From positions 243,888 through 307,887 of the forward strand of contig CAWHMT010000003.1 of the NCBI GenBank assembly GCA_963830455.1: a DNA stretch of 64,000 nucleotides, read 5' to 3'. The stretch comes from 20CM-2-65-7 sp963830455. GTDB taxonomy: Bacteria > Gemmatimonadota > Gemmatimonadetes > Gemmatimonadales > GWC2-71-9. A program made the position numbers and the translations under genes. Below are positions 63,320-64,000 of this stretch, in pieces. Each line of letters opens with the position of its first letter. Positions within the stretch are counted from its first letter, which is position 1. The notes under the pieces are model-generated. The model did not search any database, had not been told where the DNA came from, and saw nothing but the letters and a program-made list of their open reading frames with translations.

Positions 63320-63403
63320 ATCGTTTGTCGCTTTTCCGGCGTTGATTGATTTTGCTAGCTCAGTCGCTTGGTTGGTCTTCCCCGATTGCTCTTTGAGCGG
63401 GCT

Positions 63404-63502
63404 GCCTAACATGCGCCTGAAGCTGGCGGCGCCGTTCCTCTGGAGGGATCCGTTTGTGAACGTGAAAGCATCGCGCCGCAGCTTAGGCGCATTCCGTTAG
63501 GC
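63404..63502 (+). other. attC site 6
   Basis: R'' 63404-63410, R' 63496-63502, 99 bp with a slightly shorter loop. Same compensated C/G change as attC5. Confidence 0.92.
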
Positions 63503-63510
63503 AGCCCCCT

Positions 63511-64000
63511 TTGGATCTCGTCATAGTCCTATTCCAGTGGATCGGCCGGCTCTTCGGTGTAGCACTGCTAGGGCTCGGCGCCGTGTTCCTCTATTGGGGC
63601 GGTAGTGGCCTCTTCGCCTATTGGTCGGGCGTCCGTACAGCACCGAGTGATCCCGTAGCTGGCTTCGCCGGCCTCGTTGCGGGGGCACTGGGCTTGTGGA
63701 TGGGAGCTCGCGTGATGCGAAGCGGCATGCCCAGCGATACTCTCCCGCGCTCCGATGCAGAAGTGATTGCTGATGTTCAACGCGAAATGGCCGAGCATGA
63801 TCGGCAGCTGAACCGCTTACGCGACCTTGCCAAAACCGAACTCTCCTCCGCGGAAGCGTTGCAGAGGTTCCTGGCTAAGGACCTAGCGGAGACACGGGAA
63901 GCGCTGCGAGTCTTCAGGAAGCGCGGTTCGGAGCCGCTCGCTCGGCAATTCTCAGAGGATGAGCAAACGCTTGAACAGGAACTTCAGACGCTACAAGCGC
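63511..64000 (+). CDS. cassette 7 protein, membrane-anchored coiled coil, cut by window end
   Basis: At least 163 residues, open at the window end. Start TTG 63511 lies 9 bases after the R' site, the same place as the ATG of cassette 2, and is followed by GAT as there. Two membrane helices (about 6-38 and 51-68), then a long helical region. EALQRFLAKDLAETREALRV and PLARQFSEDEQTLEQEL are homologous to the C-terminus of the cassette 2 protein. Function unknown. Confidence 0.7.
   Translation, partial: MDLVIVLFQWIGRLFGVALLGLGAVFLYWGGSGLFAYWSGVRTAPSDPVAGFAGLVAGALGLWMGARVMRSGMPSDTLPRSDAEVIADVQREMAEHDRQLNRLRDLAKTELSSAEALQRFLAKDLAETREALRVFRKRGSEPLARQFSEDEQTLEQELQTLQA

Noticed and set aside
63237..63500. 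An 87-codon frame running through cassette 6 and attC6
   Set aside because: More than a third of it is attC sequence, and equivalent open stretches occur in the other attC sites; it is a by-product of the recombination site.
61233..63502. Regularly spaced repeats that could be read as a CRISPR array
   Set aside because: Repeats are about 100 bp with imperfect internal symmetry and GCCTAAC/GTTAGGC ends, spacers are 200-500 bp and coding, and an IntI gene is adjacent. These are attC sites; no cas gene is present.

Overview
The window is about 64 kb of GC-rich bacterial chromosome with very few gaps between genes. Adjacent genes often share a 1-4 base stop/start overlap (ATGA, GTGA, TAATG). Several features together suggest a Gemmatimonadota-like, aerobic, menaquinone-using heterotroph: futalosine-route menaquinone genes, a complete 14-gene nuo cluster, an actinobacterial-type succinate dehydrogenase anchor, and many secreted metallopeptidases. 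The phylum is an inference from gene content, not a sequence match.

Layout. 1-3.7 kb: pgk (5' truncated), tpiA, secG, carA and an HU/IHF gene. 3.8-7.2 kb: a secreted M61 peptidase, then moaD-moaE-moaA. 7.3-12.9 kb: malate dehydrogenase, sdhC-sdhA-sdhB and a type II NADH dehydrogenase. 12.9-22.8 kb: a hybrid sensor kinase, two secreted metallopeptidases, several membrane proteins and dcd. 22.9-36.6 kb: nuoA to nuoN. 36.7-43.9 kb: a phosphohexomutase, an UPF0182 membrane protein, carbamate kinase, sucCD and ndk. 43.9-49.9 kb: DUF177-rpmF-plsX-fabHDG-acpP-fabF. 49.9-55.4 kb: mqnE, mqnA, mqnC, purE, ispF, a DedA protein and a XerD-like recombinase. 55.4-58.8 kb: a very large secreted ThuA / sugar dehydrogenase / PKD / cytochrome c protein on the minus strand.

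The most distinctive part is 59.6-64.0 kb. It holds an integron integrase gene followed by at least seven gene cassettes separated by six nearly identical attC sites of 99-104 bp. The array runs off the end of the window. The integrase lies on the same strand as the cassettes, downstream-facing, whereas mobile class 1-type integrons carry it divergently. The cassettes encode mostly small unknown proteins. Cassettes 2 and 7 encode related membrane-anchored coiled-coil proteins.

Two themes cut across the window. First, several families of short dispersed repeats (CCCTAGTCCC-type tracts, TTAGACGG units, a GGGGCGCAGCA palindrome, GATCATT units, AGCAGGTCC units) sit at gene junctions and also inside genes. 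There they encode a signal peptide, an enzyme N-terminus and part of a membrane helix without breaking the frame. Second, four otherwise intact genes (nuoF, nuoL, mqnE, the ThuA protein) each carry one apparent extra G or C that breaks the frame. These are either sequence errors or real lesions and should be checked first.

Metabolically, NADH and succinate electrons enter through complex I, NDH-2 and complex II into the menaquinone made by the Mqn enzymes. SucCD and Mdh supply TCA steps around this, and the fab block supplies membrane lipids.
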